Translations under genes and position numbers: made by a program
NCBI RefSeq assembly: GCF_913777625.1
Contig: NZ_CAJYTI010000003.1
Location: forward strand, 62,001 to 126,000
Length of the DNA: 64,000 bases
Direction of reading: 5' to 3'
Origin: an uncultured Sphingomonas sp.
GTDB lineage: Bacteria; Pseudomonadota; Alphaproteobacteria; Sphingomonadales; Sphingomonadaceae
Part shown: positions 45,268 to 54,722 of the stretch, in pieces
Layout: each line of letters begins with the position of its first letter
Numbering within the stretch: the stretch's first letter is position 1
The notes under the pieces: model-generated
The model's database searches: none
Told to the model about the DNA's origin: nothing
Seen by the model: the letters and a program-made list of their open reading frames with translations, nothing else

Positions 45268-46758
45268 ATGAACGAGCTTTCCCGCCGCTCGCTGCTTGCC
45301 GGGTGCGCCGCCGCGATGGCCCTGCCACGTCCTGTTCGCGCCGCCGAAACATCCACCGAAGAGCGGCTACGCGCCGTGCTGGAGCATGCAGTACAGGATC
45401 GGGCAGGCGCGCTTGCACAGCTTTCCGGCTTCGACCCGGCGACACTCCCGCTGCCGCTGCGGCTCGACCTGTTGACGGCGCGGTCCGGACTGGCGATCGA
45501 TGTCGAGCTGGGCCGGCGCTTTCCGTTCGGTCGCGCGGGCCGCAGCCCCTATCTGGTCACGCCGGGCAGCGGCGCCTGGGCGAAGGCCGACGCCCCCGCC
45601 GAGACGGTGCTGCGCGAAACCGAGGCGCTGCGTGCCGATGCCGCCCGCGGCGTTCGCCTGCCCGCCGACCTGCTTGGCCGGACGATTGCGGCGGTCGAAA
45701 CCGCCCAGGCGGCGGCGCAGGACTCCCGCGCTGCGGCGCTGGCCGACCAGGCGGCGATACTGCGCGCACAGGCGAGCGACGCACCACGTGTCGGCGTCTC
45801 GCATCTGCCCGGTGGCGAAGACTATTTCGCGCTCCTCCTGCGGCGGACGACCGGGGACGACATCCTGCCCGCCCGCCTTCACGAGCGACTGGTGCGCGAG
45901 CAGGCGCGTACCCTTGCCCGTGCCGACCGGCTGTTCGCGCAAATCGGCCAGCGACATGGCAGCGTCGGCGCGCGCTATTCGGCGCTCTGGCGAGACTCCC
46001 GCTTTCTCTATCCGGACGATGATGCCGGCCGGGACGCGGCCGTGGCAGACATGAACCGGGCGCTGGCCGCCGTTCTGCCGGACCTCCCGGCATGGTTCGG
46101 GCCGCTTCCGCCCGAGGTCCTGAGCGCCCGCGCCGCGCGCATGCCGGCCGCGGAAGCGGCAGCGGGCAAGCAGGGCTATCGCACGGTACCCGATCGCGAA
46201 CGTCCCGGCCGCTACATCGTCGATCTCAAGGACATCCGCCGCCGCCCGCGCTGGACCTTGCCGGCCGTGGTCCATCACGAGTTGCTGCCCGGCCATATGG
46301 TGCAGTTGCCGCTCGAAACACGGGCCGCCCCGCATCCGCTGCGGATCGACTATGCCGCGTCCTTCGTCGAGGGCTGGGCGATCTATGCCGAGCAGCGCGC
46401 TGCCTCGGCAGGCCTGTATCGCGGCGATCCGCACGGCGAACTCGGCTATTGTCATTGGCGGCTGTTCCGCATCGAGCGCGCATTGGCCGATCTGGGCATC
46501 CATCTGCATGGCTGGAGCCTCGACACGGCGCTGGCCCACTGGCGCGAGACGATGGGCGAGCCCGCCTATTTTGCTCCCTTCGCCACCGACCTCGATCGCA
46601 TCGCCCTCGAGCCCGCCGCCCGTGCTGCCGAAGCCGCGGCATGGCTGGCGATCGAAGACCTTTCGCGCGGGCGTGCGCCGATCCCGTTTCATCGGGCGCT
46701 ACTTCGCCATGGACGGGCGCGCACGGATCAGCTGGCCTCCCTGACCCGCGCGGCATGA
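45268..46758 (+). CDS. DUF885 family protein, predicted secreted metallopeptidase-like
   Basis: This 496-residue protein has a Tat-like signal (SRRSLLAG) and the DUF885 zinc-binding pattern HHELLPGH with a later Glu in SFVEGWAIYAEQ. The arrangement resembles M3-like metallopeptidases, although few DUF885 members are characterised. It would act in the periplasm. The ATG lies after the dyad and hairpin described at 45201-45243. No operon partner is evident; the next gene is 93 bases downstream. Confidence 0.88.
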   Translation: MNELSRRSLLAGCAAAMALPRPVRAAETSTEERLRAVLEHAVQDRAGALAQLSGFDPATLPLPLRLDLLTARSGLAIDVELGRRFPFGRAGRSPYLVTPGSGAWAKADAPAETVLRETEALRADAARGVRLPADLLGRTIAAVETAQAAAQDSRAAALADQAAILRAQASDAPRVGVSHLPGGEDYFALLLRRTTGDDILPARLHERLVREQARTLARADRLFAQIGQRHGSVGARYSALWRDSRFLYPDDDAGRDAAVADMNRALAAVLPDLPAWFGPLPPEVLSARAARMPAAEAAAGKQGYRTVPDRERPGRYIVDLKDIRRRPRWTLPAVVHHELLPGHMVQLPLETRAAPHPLRIDYAASFVEGWAIYAEQRAASAGLYRGDPHGELGYCHWRLFRIERALADLGIHLHGWSLDTALAHWRETMGEPAYFAPFATDLDRIALEPAARAAEAAAWLAIEDLSRGRAPIPFHRALLRHGRARTDQLASLTRAA

Positions 46759-46851
46759 GATGAAGATGAACCCGGGCCTACGATCCGGTTCAGCCTAGCG
46801 AAGCCGCGACTCGACTAGCGTTTGTCCATCAAAGTTTGAGAGGACAGGCCC

Positions 46852-47124
46852 ATGAAACTGCTTCACCTTTTCGCCATCGCCAGTGTTGCGGCCACCGGCT
46901 TGACGGGCGCGACCGCCGCCCAGGCCCAGGACTGGGGCTATCGCGACCATCACGAGCGGCGCTGGGAACGCCATGAACGCGCCGAACGCTGGGCACGCCA
47001 CCATCGCTGGGAGCGCGAGCGCCATCATGGCTGGGATCGTGGCCATGGCTATGGGTACCGCGATCGCCCTGTCTGCTGGGAGGAATGGCGTCACGGGCGG
47101 CCGGTGCAGGTCTGCCGCCGCTGA
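46852..47124 (+). CDS. Small secreted His/Arg/Trp-rich protein
   Basis: This 90-residue protein has a signal peptide ending AQAQ. The mature part is dominated by His, Arg, Trp and Tyr (for example HHERRWERHERAERW), then ends with a two-Cys segment (VCWEEW and VQVCRR) that may form a disulphide. Similar small periplasmic proteins have been linked to metal binding or envelope stress, but I cannot assign one. GAGAGGA precedes the ATG. Confidence 0.75.
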   Translation: MKLLHLFAIASVAATGLTGATAAQAQDWGYRDHHERRWERHERAERWARHHRWERERHHGWDRGHGYGYRDRPVCWEEWRHGRPVQVCRR

Positions 47125-47128
47125 TCGT

Positions 47129-48553
47129 TCAGGGAGCGCCCGCCGGAGGAGACGGGCGCTCCACTCCCTCGCGCAGGGGCAGCATCAGCACGAACCGGGC
47201 GCCCTGCCCCGGTGCGCTGTCGACGGTGAGATCCCCGCCCATCGCGCGCGCCAGCCGGCGCGCGATATACAGGCCCAGGCCGCTGCCGCCGGGTTCCGTC
47301 GGGTCGACCCGCGCGAACTTCTCGAAGATGCGGGCCTGCTCGTCGGCCGCGATCCCCTTGCCCTGATCTGCGACGATCACGCAGGCGGTATCGCCATCGC
47401 GCTCCCCCCGCACCCAGACCGTACCGCCCCGATCGCTATAGCGGATCGCATTGCCTATCAGATTGACGAGGATCTGCAGCGTTCGACGGAATTCTGCGCG
47501 GATCGGCAGCTTCACCTCGGGCTCGGGTGCCTGGATCCGCACGCCGGCCTCGGCGGCCTGCAAGCCGAACAGGCCGGCCGCACGCCGCGCGACATCGGCC
47601 AGATCGATGGCCTCGGGCGTGGTGACGAAATCGGCATGGTCGATGGCATGAAGCTCGACGAGATCCTGCACCAGCCCCAGCAGGTGCCGCCCTGCCGCGG
47701 CGATGTCGGTGGCATAGGCCGCATAATCGCCGCGGATCGGCCCTTCGGTTTGCGCGCCGATCGACTCGGCGTTGGCGATGATCCGGGCGAGCGGCGCACG
47801 CAGCGCGCGTTCGAGCCGCTTGCCGAAGTCCCGCGGAAAGCCGCCGGTGGCGCTTCCGCGGCTTGGCGAGGCCTCGTTGCTTGCATCGGGTACCGGGTCG
47901 AGCAATTGCGCTGCGCCGACGAACCCGGCGAAGCGGCCGGCAGGATCGCTGCGCGGCCTCGCTTCCAGCCGCACCATCCGACCCGTGCCACGGAGCTCCG
48001 CATGTTGCCCGTCGAAGCGCGCGCGTGCGGCAATGGCGGAGTGGATCGGCAGTTGCCCCGCTTCGTCCCGCGCCAGCGCGAAAAGGCGCGTGAGAGGCTG
48101 GCCGAGAAGCGCCCGCAGATCGAAACCGTGGTGCGACGCGATCTCCGGCGACAGAAAGGTCAGGCGCAGCGCCGCATCGGTTTCCCACAGCCAGTCGCTG
48201 CTCGCCCGCAGGAAGTCGCCGTCACGATCGGTCGCCCCCGCTGGTCGCCAGGCCGGGCGCGACCGCCAGCCGCTGACCTCCAGCCGAACCCCGCCGCGCT
48301 CCGGCCCGGCCCGCACCCAGAGGTCCAGTTCCTCCTCGCCGTCCGCCGCGACCGCCGCTCGCGACACCGCAATGCCGAGCCGGTGGGCAAGCGCCGCAAT
48401 CGCCGCCACCCCCGGCAGGGCAAGCGGCGCGCCGATACCGCCGCCGGCGCGATCGTTGAGCGCACGCAGCCGCGGCTCGGCATCGACCAGCCGCCCTTCC
48501 GCATCCAGCCGCGCGATCGCGAGCGGAACCACCGGATCGAGCGAGCGCGTCAA
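47129..48553 (-). CDS. Sensor histidine kinase-like protein lacking the phospho-acceptor His
   Basis: This 474-residue cytoplasmic protein has a PAS-like region (about residues 112-215) and a kinase core. The ATPase domain keeps the N box (Asn364, Asn368), G1 (Asp396, Gly398, Gly400) and G2 (GGSGLGL, 422-428). In the dimerisation helix the usual SHELRTPL is replaced by ERALRAPL (248-255): Arg249 stands in the His position and Ala250 in place of the adjacent acidic residue. It cannot be a standard kinase and may act as an ATP-binding scaffold or phosphatase. The TTG start overlaps the DUF2336 stop. Confidence 0.88.
   Translation of the reverse strand: MTRSLDPVVPLAIARLDAEGRLVDAEPRLRALNDRAGGGIGAPLALPGVAAIAALAHRLGIAVSRAAVAADGEEELDLWVRAGPERGGVRLEVSGWRSRPAWRPAGATDRDGDFLRASSDWLWETDAALRLTFLSPEIASHHGFDLRALLGQPLTRLFALARDEAGQLPIHSAIAARARFDGQHAELRGTGRMVRLEARPRSDPAGRFAGFVGAAQLLDPVPDASNEASPSRGSATGGFPRDFGKRLERALRAPLARIIANAESIGAQTEGPIRGDYAAYATDIAAAGRHLLGLVQDLVELHAIDHADFVTTPEAIDLADVARRAAGLFGLQAAEAGVRIQAPEPEVKLPIRAEFRRTLQILVNLIGNAIRYSDRGGTVWVRGERDGDTACVIVADQGKGIAADEQARIFEKFARVDPTEPGGSGLGLYIARRLARAMGGDLTVDSAPGQGARFVLMLPLREGVERPSPPAGAP
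47133..47162. terminator. Perfect 10-bp inverted repeat at a convergent junction
   Basis: GGAGCGCCCG and CGGGCGCTCC flank a 10-base loop right after the small secreted protein gene and inside the kinase gene's last codons. It could stop plus-strand transcription, though no T run follows. Confidence 0.4.
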
Positions 48554-49620
48554 GGTATTGCCGCTCGCGCACCGCCGATCGCACTGCGCGCTGCGCGATA
48601 GTCGGCATCGAGCCGCAGCCGCGCGAGAAGATCGCGGCCGGCCCCGAAATCCTGCGCATCCAGGGCATCGAGCGCATCGACCAGCGCCGGAAGATCACGG
48701 CCGGGATCGGCGTCGCACAGCAGGAAGCCGATCTGCGCGAGCGAATCGCGGGGGATCGCAAGGGCATGCAGCACCAGCAGCAGCCGCTCGGCGCCGGGAT
48801 CGAGCACCAGCGCGCGTGCGTCCGCAAAGGCGATCCCGCCCGCCTGGGCAATCAGGGCGAGGAAGAGGGGCAACCGCCGATCGGCCAGGGCTTCCACCAG
48901 CATCGCCGCACGCTCGCGCGGGGCCGGCGCGAGCAGCGCCACCAGTTGGCACGAAGCCGCTTCGGGCTGGTCCTGCGCGCGCTGCTCGAACCGCGCATGT
49001 TCGGCGGCGACGGCAGCACAGAGTGCCTCGTCGAGTGCCACGCCGGCCAGGGTTCCCGCTTGTTCGCGCATGGCAGCGGCAACCCACCAAAGCAGCTGGC
49101 GATGCAAGTCCCGTGGCAACTGCCAATGTCCCGCTTCAGGACTGCGCGCGCTGCTTTCCGCGACCATCAGCGAGCGCGCCGCCCCTGCCAGCGCCTCGAC
49201 CGGGTGCTCGGCGAGCCGCCCGAGCAGGCTCGGCCGCGCCGGATCGCGCGGGGCATGGTGCGGCAGCCCCTGAGCGAGCTGATCAAGCCGCACCTGCGCC
49301 AGCACCTCGCCCACCAGCGCGGCGTCGGCCGCCAGCCCCGCGCGCCGCAGCAGCGGCAGCGTCGGCCCTATGCCGGGGAACCCGAGCGGCGCGACGGCGT
49401 ACAGCAGGCCCGCTTCGATCGAGGTGATGATGCTCTCGATCCGCAGTGCGATGCCGCTGCGGGTCCGTTCGTCCAGCCGCAGCGCCTCGGGGATCGCGAA
49501 GTCGCGGGCGGTCGCATCGCGCAGCGCATCGGCATGCGTTTCCGCCGCCGCGGCACGCGCGGCGAGGTCCAGTACCGCGCTGGGTCGCACCCCACGCGGA
49601 TCGGATGCATTCTGCGCCAT
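48550..49620 (-). CDS. DUF2336 domain protein
   Basis: This 356-residue protein is mostly alpha-helical and Ala/Leu/Arg-rich, with repeated helix pairs resembling the DUF2336 (HEAT-like) fold found near alphaproteobacterial two-component genes. No signal peptide or enzyme motif is visible. Its TGA overlaps the downstream TTG of the His-less kinase gene, so the two proteins are made together and may interact. The biochemical role of DUF2336 is not established. Confidence 0.82.
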   Translation of the reverse strand: MAQNASDPRGVRPSAVLDLAARAAAAETHADALRDATARDFAIPEALRLDERTRSGIALRIESIITSIEAGLLYAVAPLGFPGIGPTLPLLRRAGLAADAALVGEVLAQVRLDQLAQGLPHHAPRDPARPSLLGRLAEHPVEALAGAARSLMVAESSARSPEAGHWQLPRDLHRQLLWWVAAAMREQAGTLAGVALDEALCAAVAAEHARFEQRAQDQPEAASCQLVALLAPAPRERAAMLVEALADRRLPLFLALIAQAGGIAFADARALVLDPGAERLLLVLHALAIPRDSLAQIGFLLCDADPGRDLPALVDALDALDAQDFGAGRDLLARLRLDADYRAARSAIGGARAAIP

Positions 49621-49654
49621 CGGCCCTGTCTAACCGACAGGGCTTAAGCCCAGC

Positions 49655-50848
49655 CTAAGACTTGTCGCGAAGCCCTTCGATTGCCGCCGTTAATGTCGCC
49701 AGCGCATAGAGCGTCACGGCACCCAGCCCGAGCGTCGCATGGCCGAACAACGCAAAGGGAGAAAAGACCAGCAATTGCCCCGCGGCATTGGCCCACCAGC
49801 GGCGGCGAAGCACCGGCACCCGCTCGACCAGCAATTGCAAGGCGATCCCGCCGCCGGCGAGGAGCAGCGGCACACCGGTACCGATCGCCCGGAACTCGCG
49901 CCAGCCGACCGCCGTCAGCAGCAGACCGAGCAGCACCAAAACCGCCAACTCAGTCTTGCGCGCACGAATTTCCTCGCCGCGCAGGGCCGCGTGCGATGCG
50001 GCCGTTGCGAAGCTCAGCGTCGCGAACAGCGCCACCAATGCGCCGACGCCCTCCCAGCCGGCGAGAATGGTAAGCAGCGCAGCGACCGACACCACAGCGC
50101 CCAGCACCAGCGCCGCCCAGTCCGGCACCTCCCGCGCCATCAGCTGCGGGAGCACGAAGCGCGCGGTGCGGGTGAACACCCAGCGATCGGCCCAGATCGT
50201 GCGGCGATCGCTCAATGCCGCCAGCACCGCGTCGTTGCGGGTGGCAAGCCCCTCCCCGCTGCGTTCGACGGCATGGCCGGCACGCGCCCATCCCGGCGCC
50301 AACGACACCTGTAGTGCCCCCGATTGCGCCGCTACGCGCAGCAGCGCAGACTGGAAATCATAGTCCTCGGGCATGTTCGCGATTTGGGCAAGATGGCGCG
50401 TCTCGATCCGGGCGATGCCGGCCCAGCAATGGCGCATGTCCAGCCGCTCGATCGCGGCGGGCGACTCGGCATCGTCGGTAACGAGCAGCGCCGCGTGCGG
50501 CTCGGCCGCCATGCGCTCCATCACTGGATCGATCGTGACGAGGCCATCCGCCAGCACCAGCACATCGGCGTCGCGCAGCACCTTCTCCGCGGCTTCCTCG
50601 GCCGATCGGACGATGTCGACCTTCAGCTGCCCGCGCCCCGCCCGCTCGATCGCTGCGAGGAACTGCGGGGTCACCTTGCCCACCGCGACCAGCACCTGCT
50701 CCGCGCCGATTCCCGCGAGCAGGCGAATCTGGTATTCGAGCAGGGTCATGCCGCCGAACGGCAGGCTGGCGACCAGCGTGCCGGGCCGATCCTGCGCTTC
50801 CTCGACCGCAAAGATCAGGCCGCAGAGCGCGCGTTCGGGTGCCACCAT
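49655..50848 (-). CDS. Nucleotidyltransferase-like domain fused to a polytopic membrane domain
   Basis: This protein of about 397 residues has an N-terminal Rossmann-like domain (about 1-190) with the layout of NTP transferases and a C-terminal region with five or six membrane helices. The order recalls bifunctional cytidylyltransferase/CDP-alcohol phosphotransferases, but the signature of the first domain (GxGxR) reads as EEAQDRPG and the DGxxAR motif of the second is degenerate (ADRWVFTR). Enzymatic activity is therefore uncertain. The ATG at 50848 has GGAGGG; an ATG at 50860 overlaps the namZ stop (TGATG). Confidence 0.75.
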   Translation of the reverse strand: MVAPERALCGLIFAVEEAQDRPGTLVASLPFGGMTLLEYQIRLLAGIGAEQVLVAVGKVTPQFLAAIERAGRGQLKVDIVRSAEEAAEKVLRDADVLVLADGLVTIDPVMERMAAEPHAALLVTDDAESPAAIERLDMRHCWAGIARIETRHLAQIANMPEDYDFQSALLRVAAQSGALQVSLAPGWARAGHAVERSGEGLATRNDAVLAALSDRRTIWADRWVFTRTARFVLPQLMAREVPDWAALVLGAVVSVAALLTILAGWEGVGALVALFATLSFATAASHAALRGEEIRARKTELAVLVLLGLLLTAVGWREFRAIGTGVPLLLAGGGIALQLLVERVPVLRRRWWANAAGQLLVFSPFALFGHATLGLGAVTLYALATLTAAIEGLRDKS

Positions 50849-50859
50849 CGTGCCCTCCA

Positions 50860-52056
50860 TCAGTAGAGCAGGTGCGGCTGGCGAACGGAAGTCCAGGCGG
50901 ATTCGTCCGGCAGGGTGATCGCGTCGAGATCGGCAGGCGTCGCGGCGGCATCGTCGACCCATTCGCGCAGGCCAGGGCCGCCGTTGATCACGTCGATCGC
51001 CAGCTTGTCGAACACATATTCGTAGGGGAAGTCGCGCCAGAGCGCATAGTCGGGAGTAAGCGCGCGGATCGCCTTGAAGCCGAGCGCCTGCATCCGCCAC
51101 GGGCGGAACGCGGCATGGTCATAGGCCGGCCCCTCGGCATGGAGAAACACGCCGGCGCAGAGCTGGCCGACATGCTTGTGGAAGGTCGGCTGGAACCACA
51201 TGTCGCGCAGGGTGCAGCCGATCAGCCATTCGGGGGCAAGGCGCTGCATCTCGGCGATCACCGCCCGCGCATCCAGATCGGGCGCGCCGAACAGCTCGAG
51301 CGGGCGGGTGGTGCCGCGGCCTTCGGAAAGCATCGTGCCTTCGAGCATCACCGTGCCGGCATAGGCGCGCGCCATGTTGACGTTGGCGGCATTGGGGCTC
51401 GGGTTGATCCAGGGGCGCTCAGCAGGCCAGCCGTACCCAGGCCCCGCCTCGGGCTGCCAGCCCTGCATCGCGATGACGCGATATTCGACGTCGAGGCCAT
51501 AGTGCGCGATGAACCAGTGGCCGAGCTCGCCCAGCGTCATGCCGTGGCGCATCGGCATCGGCCCGGCACCCACGAAGCTTTCCCAACCCGGCAGCAGCGT
51601 CAGCCCCTCGACCGGGCGACCGGCGGGATTGGGGCGATCGAGCACCCATACCGCCTTGCCATGCTTGGCGGCGGCTTCGAGCACGTAGAGCAGCGTCGTC
51701 ACAAAGGTATAGATGCGGCAGCCGACGTCCTGCAGGTCGACCAGCATCACGTCGAACGTGTCCATCGACGCTTCGGTCGGGCGTCGGACCTCACCGTAGA
51801 GGCTGAACACGGGGACGCCGTACTGCGGATCGGTAAAGTCCGGCGACTCCATCATATTGTCCTGCAGGTCGCCGCGGACGCCGTGCTGGGGGCCGAACAC
51901 CGCCGAAATGTTGACGCCGGCGGTGACCAGCGCGTCCAAACTGTGCGTGAGGTCCGCCGTCACCGAGGCGGGATGCGCGAGCAGCGCGACGCGCTTGCCC
52001 TGCAGGGGGGCGCGGAGGTCGGGTTCGGCGAGGAGGCGATCGATTCCGAAAAGCAT
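50860..52056 (-). CDS. namZ: DUF1343 / NamZ-like exo-beta-N-acetylmuramidase (GH171)
   Basis: This 398-residue protein belongs to DUF1343; characterised members (GH171) release MurNAc from the ends of peptidoglycan fragments. Typical motifs are VALLAHPASVT, LVDLQDVGCRIYTF, PNPAGRPVEG and the NMARAYAGTVMLEGT block with EGRGTTRP. In the first motif the usual PEHG is PQHG here (Gln57). I see no signal peptide, so it would act in the cytoplasm unless exported otherwise. The ATG at 52056 is one base after the upstream stop. Confidence 0.85.
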   Translation of the reverse strand: MLFGIDRLLAEPDLRAPLQGKRVALLAHPASVTADLTHSLDALVTAGVNISAVFGPQHGVRGDLQDNMMESPDFTDPQYGVPVFSLYGEVRRPTEASMDTFDVMLVDLQDVGCRIYTFVTTLLYVLEAAAKHGKAVWVLDRPNPAGRPVEGLTLLPGWESFVGAGPMPMRHGMTLGELGHWFIAHYGLDVEYRVIAMQGWQPEAGPGYGWPAERPWINPSPNAANVNMARAYAGTVMLEGTMLSEGRGTTRPLELFGAPDLDARAVIAEMQRLAPEWLIGCTLRDMWFQPTFHKHVGQLCAGVFLHAEGPAYDHAAFRPWRMQALGFKAIRALTPDYALWRDFPYEYVFDKLAIDVINGGPGLREWVDDAAATPADLDAITLPDESAWTSVRQPHLLY

Positions 52057-52057
52057 G

Positions 52058-52582
52058 TCAGTCTGCTGGCGGCAGTTGGGCGACAAAGCAATCGGGATCG
52101 TGGAAATCGGGCGCATCTCCGCCATGGCGCAGCGCCCAATAGGATTTGGTGCCGTCCGTCTCCTCGATCACCGCAGTGATGCCGAGACGCAGCGGGCCGG
52201 GGCCGATGCCGGGGAGAACGACGGAAAGGATCGTCTCGCCCTCGCGGGCCACCAGCTGGATCGCGGGCGGCTCGGGCATCGCCAGCGGCGCGACGCCTTC
52301 GCGCCGGGCCGCGAAGCCATAGGCAGCCCATTGCCCCGATGGCGCGAAGTTGAACTCGCGATAGGCCGCGTGGGCATCTGCGACGAACAGTTCGAGGCAC
52401 GTCGTCTGCCACAGGCCGTCGGTGCGCACGGGCAACGCGCTTGCCGGGAGCAGCAAGGCGCCCGGCGCTGCGGCGACCGTATAGGTCAAGCGAAGCGCAT
52501 CGCCGTCCCGCTGGATGACGCATTGGACGGACGACACGGACTTCGGCGGCATCGCGGGGTGCGACAGCAGGCAATAGCGCAT
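52058..52582 (-). CDS. DOMON-like domain protein
   Basis: This 174-residue protein is a single beta-sandwich of the DOMON-like type, with the conserved GLWQTTCLELFV, EFNFAPSGQWAAYGF and DFHDPDCFVA segments. DOMON-like domains bind sugars or haem in other proteins; the ligand here is unknown. It is the first gene of the run that continues through namZ. No signal peptide is seen. Confidence 0.85.
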   Translation of the reverse strand: MRYCLLSHPAMPPKSVSSVQCVIQRDGDALRLTYTVAAAPGALLLPASALPVRTDGLWQTTCLELFVADAHAAYREFNFAPSGQWAAYGFAARREGVAPLAMPEPPAIQLVAREGETILSVVLPGIGPGPLRLGITAVIEETDGTKSYWALRHGGDAPDFHDPDCFVAQLPPAD

Positions 52583-52688
52583 CTCACCGCTCTAGCGTGG
52601 AAACGGAGCCGTCGTCAGCATCGATCGATGCGCTTGCCCGCATCGAAAGGCCATGGCAGCGCAACAATTCCTCCATAGAGCTGCACCG

Positions 52689-53405
52689 ATGAAGTTTCTC
52701 CACACCTTCCACCTCGCCGCCTATTGCGACACGCTGCTGAGTTACACCCTCGCGCTGGTCCTCGGCGCGGCGATCGGCGCGGAGCGACAGTTCCGCCAGC
52801 GCACCGCCGGCCTGCGGACCAATGCGCTGGTCGCGCTGGGATCCGCGGCGTTCGTCGATCTCGCCCAGCGCATCGCCGGCGATCTCGAGGCGGTGCGGGT
52901 GATCTCCTATGTCGTCTCGGGCATCGGCTTTCTCGGCGCCGGCGTTATCATGAAGGAGGGCATGAACGTCCGCGGGCTCAACACCGCGGCGACCTTGTGG
53001 TGCTCGGCGGCGGTGGGTGCCTGCGCGGGCAGCGACATGGCGGCCGAGGCGGCGACACTCGCGATCTTCGTGATTGCCGGCAACACCCTGCTGCGCCCCA
53101 TCGTCAACGCGATCAATCGCGTGCCGCTCGCCGGAGGGCAGGTTGAGGCGCATTATTTCGTCATGCTCACCACCGTCCCCGCCGAGGTCGACCGGCTGCG
53201 CGACCTGCTGACCGACCACTTGGAACTGATGCGCTATCCGGTCGCCGAGATCGAGACGATCGAGCGCCCCGACGAGCGCATCGAGCTGCGCGCGCGTCTC
53301 GTTTCCACCGCAGCACTCGATGCCGAGCTGGACAGCATCATCGCCCATCTCGCCAAGCGCCACGACGTGCAGCACGCGAGCTGGGAACTGCAGACGCAGG
53401 ACTGA
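52689..53405 (+). CDS. MgtC/SapB family membrane protein
   Basis: This protein of about 238 residues has four or five N-terminal membrane helices with the family motif [20 protein letters not shown] and [12 protein letters not shown], then a soluble C-terminal domain resembling a small ACT-like fold. MgtC proteins affect magnesium homeostasis and inhibit ATP synthase in some pathogens. The ATG at 52689 gives a normal N-terminus; an ATG at 52653 preceded by AAAGG is possible. It is divergent from the DOMON gene. Confidence 0.88.
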   Translation: MKFLHTFHLAAYCDTLLSYTLALVLGAAIGAERQFRQRTAGLRTNALVALGSAAFVDLAQRIAGDLEAVRVISYVVSGIGFLGAGVIMKEGMNVRGLNTAATLWCSAAVGACAGSDMAAEAATLAIFVIAGNTLLRPIVNAINRVPLAGGQVEAHYFVMLTTVPAEVDRLRDLLTDHLELMRYPVAEIETIERPDERIELRARLVSTAALDAELDSIIAHLAKRHDVQHASWELQTQD

Positions 53406-53454
53406 GCGGCCGGGGATGACGTGGGCGCCGGCTTTGGCTATGCGCCCTCCCACT

Positions 53455-54681
53455 ATGACCGAATACAGCTCCGATCTGCTCCGCCTGCTCGCCTCGCGCG
53501 GCTACATTCACCAGGTGACCGACGCCGAGGGCCTCGACGCGCTCGCCGCCAAGCAGATCGTGCCCGGCTATATCGGCTTCGATCCGACCGCACCGTCGCT
53601 CCACGTCGGCAGCCTGGTGCAGATCATGCTGCTGCGCCGTCTCCAGCAGGCGGGCCACAAGCCGATCGTGCTGATGGGCGGCGGTACCGGCAAGATCGGC
53701 GACCCCAGCTTCAAGGATGAAGCCCGCAAGATGCTGACGCTCGACACGATCAGCAGCAACATCGCCTCGATCAAGACCGTGTTCGAGAATTTCCTGACCT
53801 TCGGCGACGGCCCCAGCGACGCGGTGATGGTCGACAATGCCGACTGGCTCGACAAGCTCGAATACATCCCGTTCCTGCGCGACATCGGCCGGCACTTCTC
53901 GATCAACCGGATGCTGAGCTTCGATTCGGTCAAGCTGCGGCTCGACCGCGAGCAGTCGCTGAGCTTCCTCGAATTCAACTACATGATCCTCCAGGGCTAT
54001 GACTTCCTGGAGCTGTCGCGCCGCGCGGGCTGCCGCCTGCAAATGGGCGGATCGGACCAGTGGGGCAACATCGTCAACGGCATCGAGCTGTCGCGCCGCG
54101 TCGACGGCACCGAGGTCTACGGCGTCACCACCCCGCTGATCACCACGGCGGACGGCGGCAAGATGGGCAAGACCATGTCCGGCGCGGTGTGGCTCAACCC
54201 CGACCAGCTGCCGCACTATGATTACTGGCAGTTCTGGCGGAACACTGACGACCGCGACGTCGGCCGCTTCCTGCGGCTGTTCACCGATCTGCCGCTCGAC
54301 GAGATCGCCCGGCTGGAGGCGCTGGAAGGCGCCGAGATCAACGAGGCGAAGAAAATCCTCGCCAACGAAGCGACCGCGATGTGCCGCGGCCGCGCCGCCG
54401 CGGAGGAGGCCGCCGAGACCGCGCGCAAGACCTTCGAGGAAGGTGCCGCGGGCGGCGCGCTGCCGACACTGGCGGTAAACGGCAGCATCAGCGTGGTCGA
54501 TGCGCTGGTCGGCCTGGGTTTCTGCGCCTCCAAGGGCGAAGCGCGGCGGCTCATCAAGGGCGGCGGCGCGCGCGTCGAAGGCGAGAAGATCGACGACGAG
54601 GCCGCGACCATCGCCGTCTCGGGCGAGGTTCGCCTCTCCGCCGGCAAGAAGCATCACGGGCTGCTGACCCCGCAGGGCTAA
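53455..54681 (+). CDS. tyrS: Tyrosyl-tRNA synthetase
   Basis: This 408-residue class I enzyme charges tRNA-Tyr. The HIGH-type motif is HVGS (50-53) after [10 protein letters not shown], tyrosine-binding residues lie in [20 protein letters not shown], the KMSKS-type motif is KMGKTMSG, and an S4 RNA-binding domain closes the protein. The ATG at 53455 fits the family N-terminus; one at 53440 is possible. A short AAGCCG/CGGCTT hairpin follows the stop. Confidence 0.97.
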   Translation: MTEYSSDLLRLLASRGYIHQVTDAEGLDALAAKQIVPGYIGFDPTAPSLHVGSLVQIMLLRRLQQAGHKPIVLMGGGTGKIGDPSFKDEARKMLTLDTISSNIASIKTVFENFLTFGDGPSDAVMVDNADWLDKLEYIPFLRDIGRHFSINRMLSFDSVKLRLDREQSLSFLEFNYMILQGYDFLELSRRAGCRLQMGGSDQWGNIVNGIELSRRVDGTEVYGVTTPLITTADGGKMGKTMSGAVWLNPDQLPHYDYWQFWRNTDDRDVGRFLRLFTDLPLDEIARLEALEGAEINEAKKILANEATAMCRGRAAAEEAAETARKTFEEGAAGGALPTLAVNGSISVVDALVGLGFCASKGEARRLIKGGGARVEGEKIDDEAATIAVSGEVRLSAGKKHHGLLTPQG

Positions 54682-54722
54682 GCCGCATTAACCATCGGCT
54701 TTGCGTGCCCGTTTACCGCTTG

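Noticed and set aside
54687-54694. TTAACCAT as a CtrA half-site before the PilZ gene (a similar one lies near 13820)
   Set aside because: A full TTAA-N7-TTAA pair is not present, and single half-sites occur by chance.
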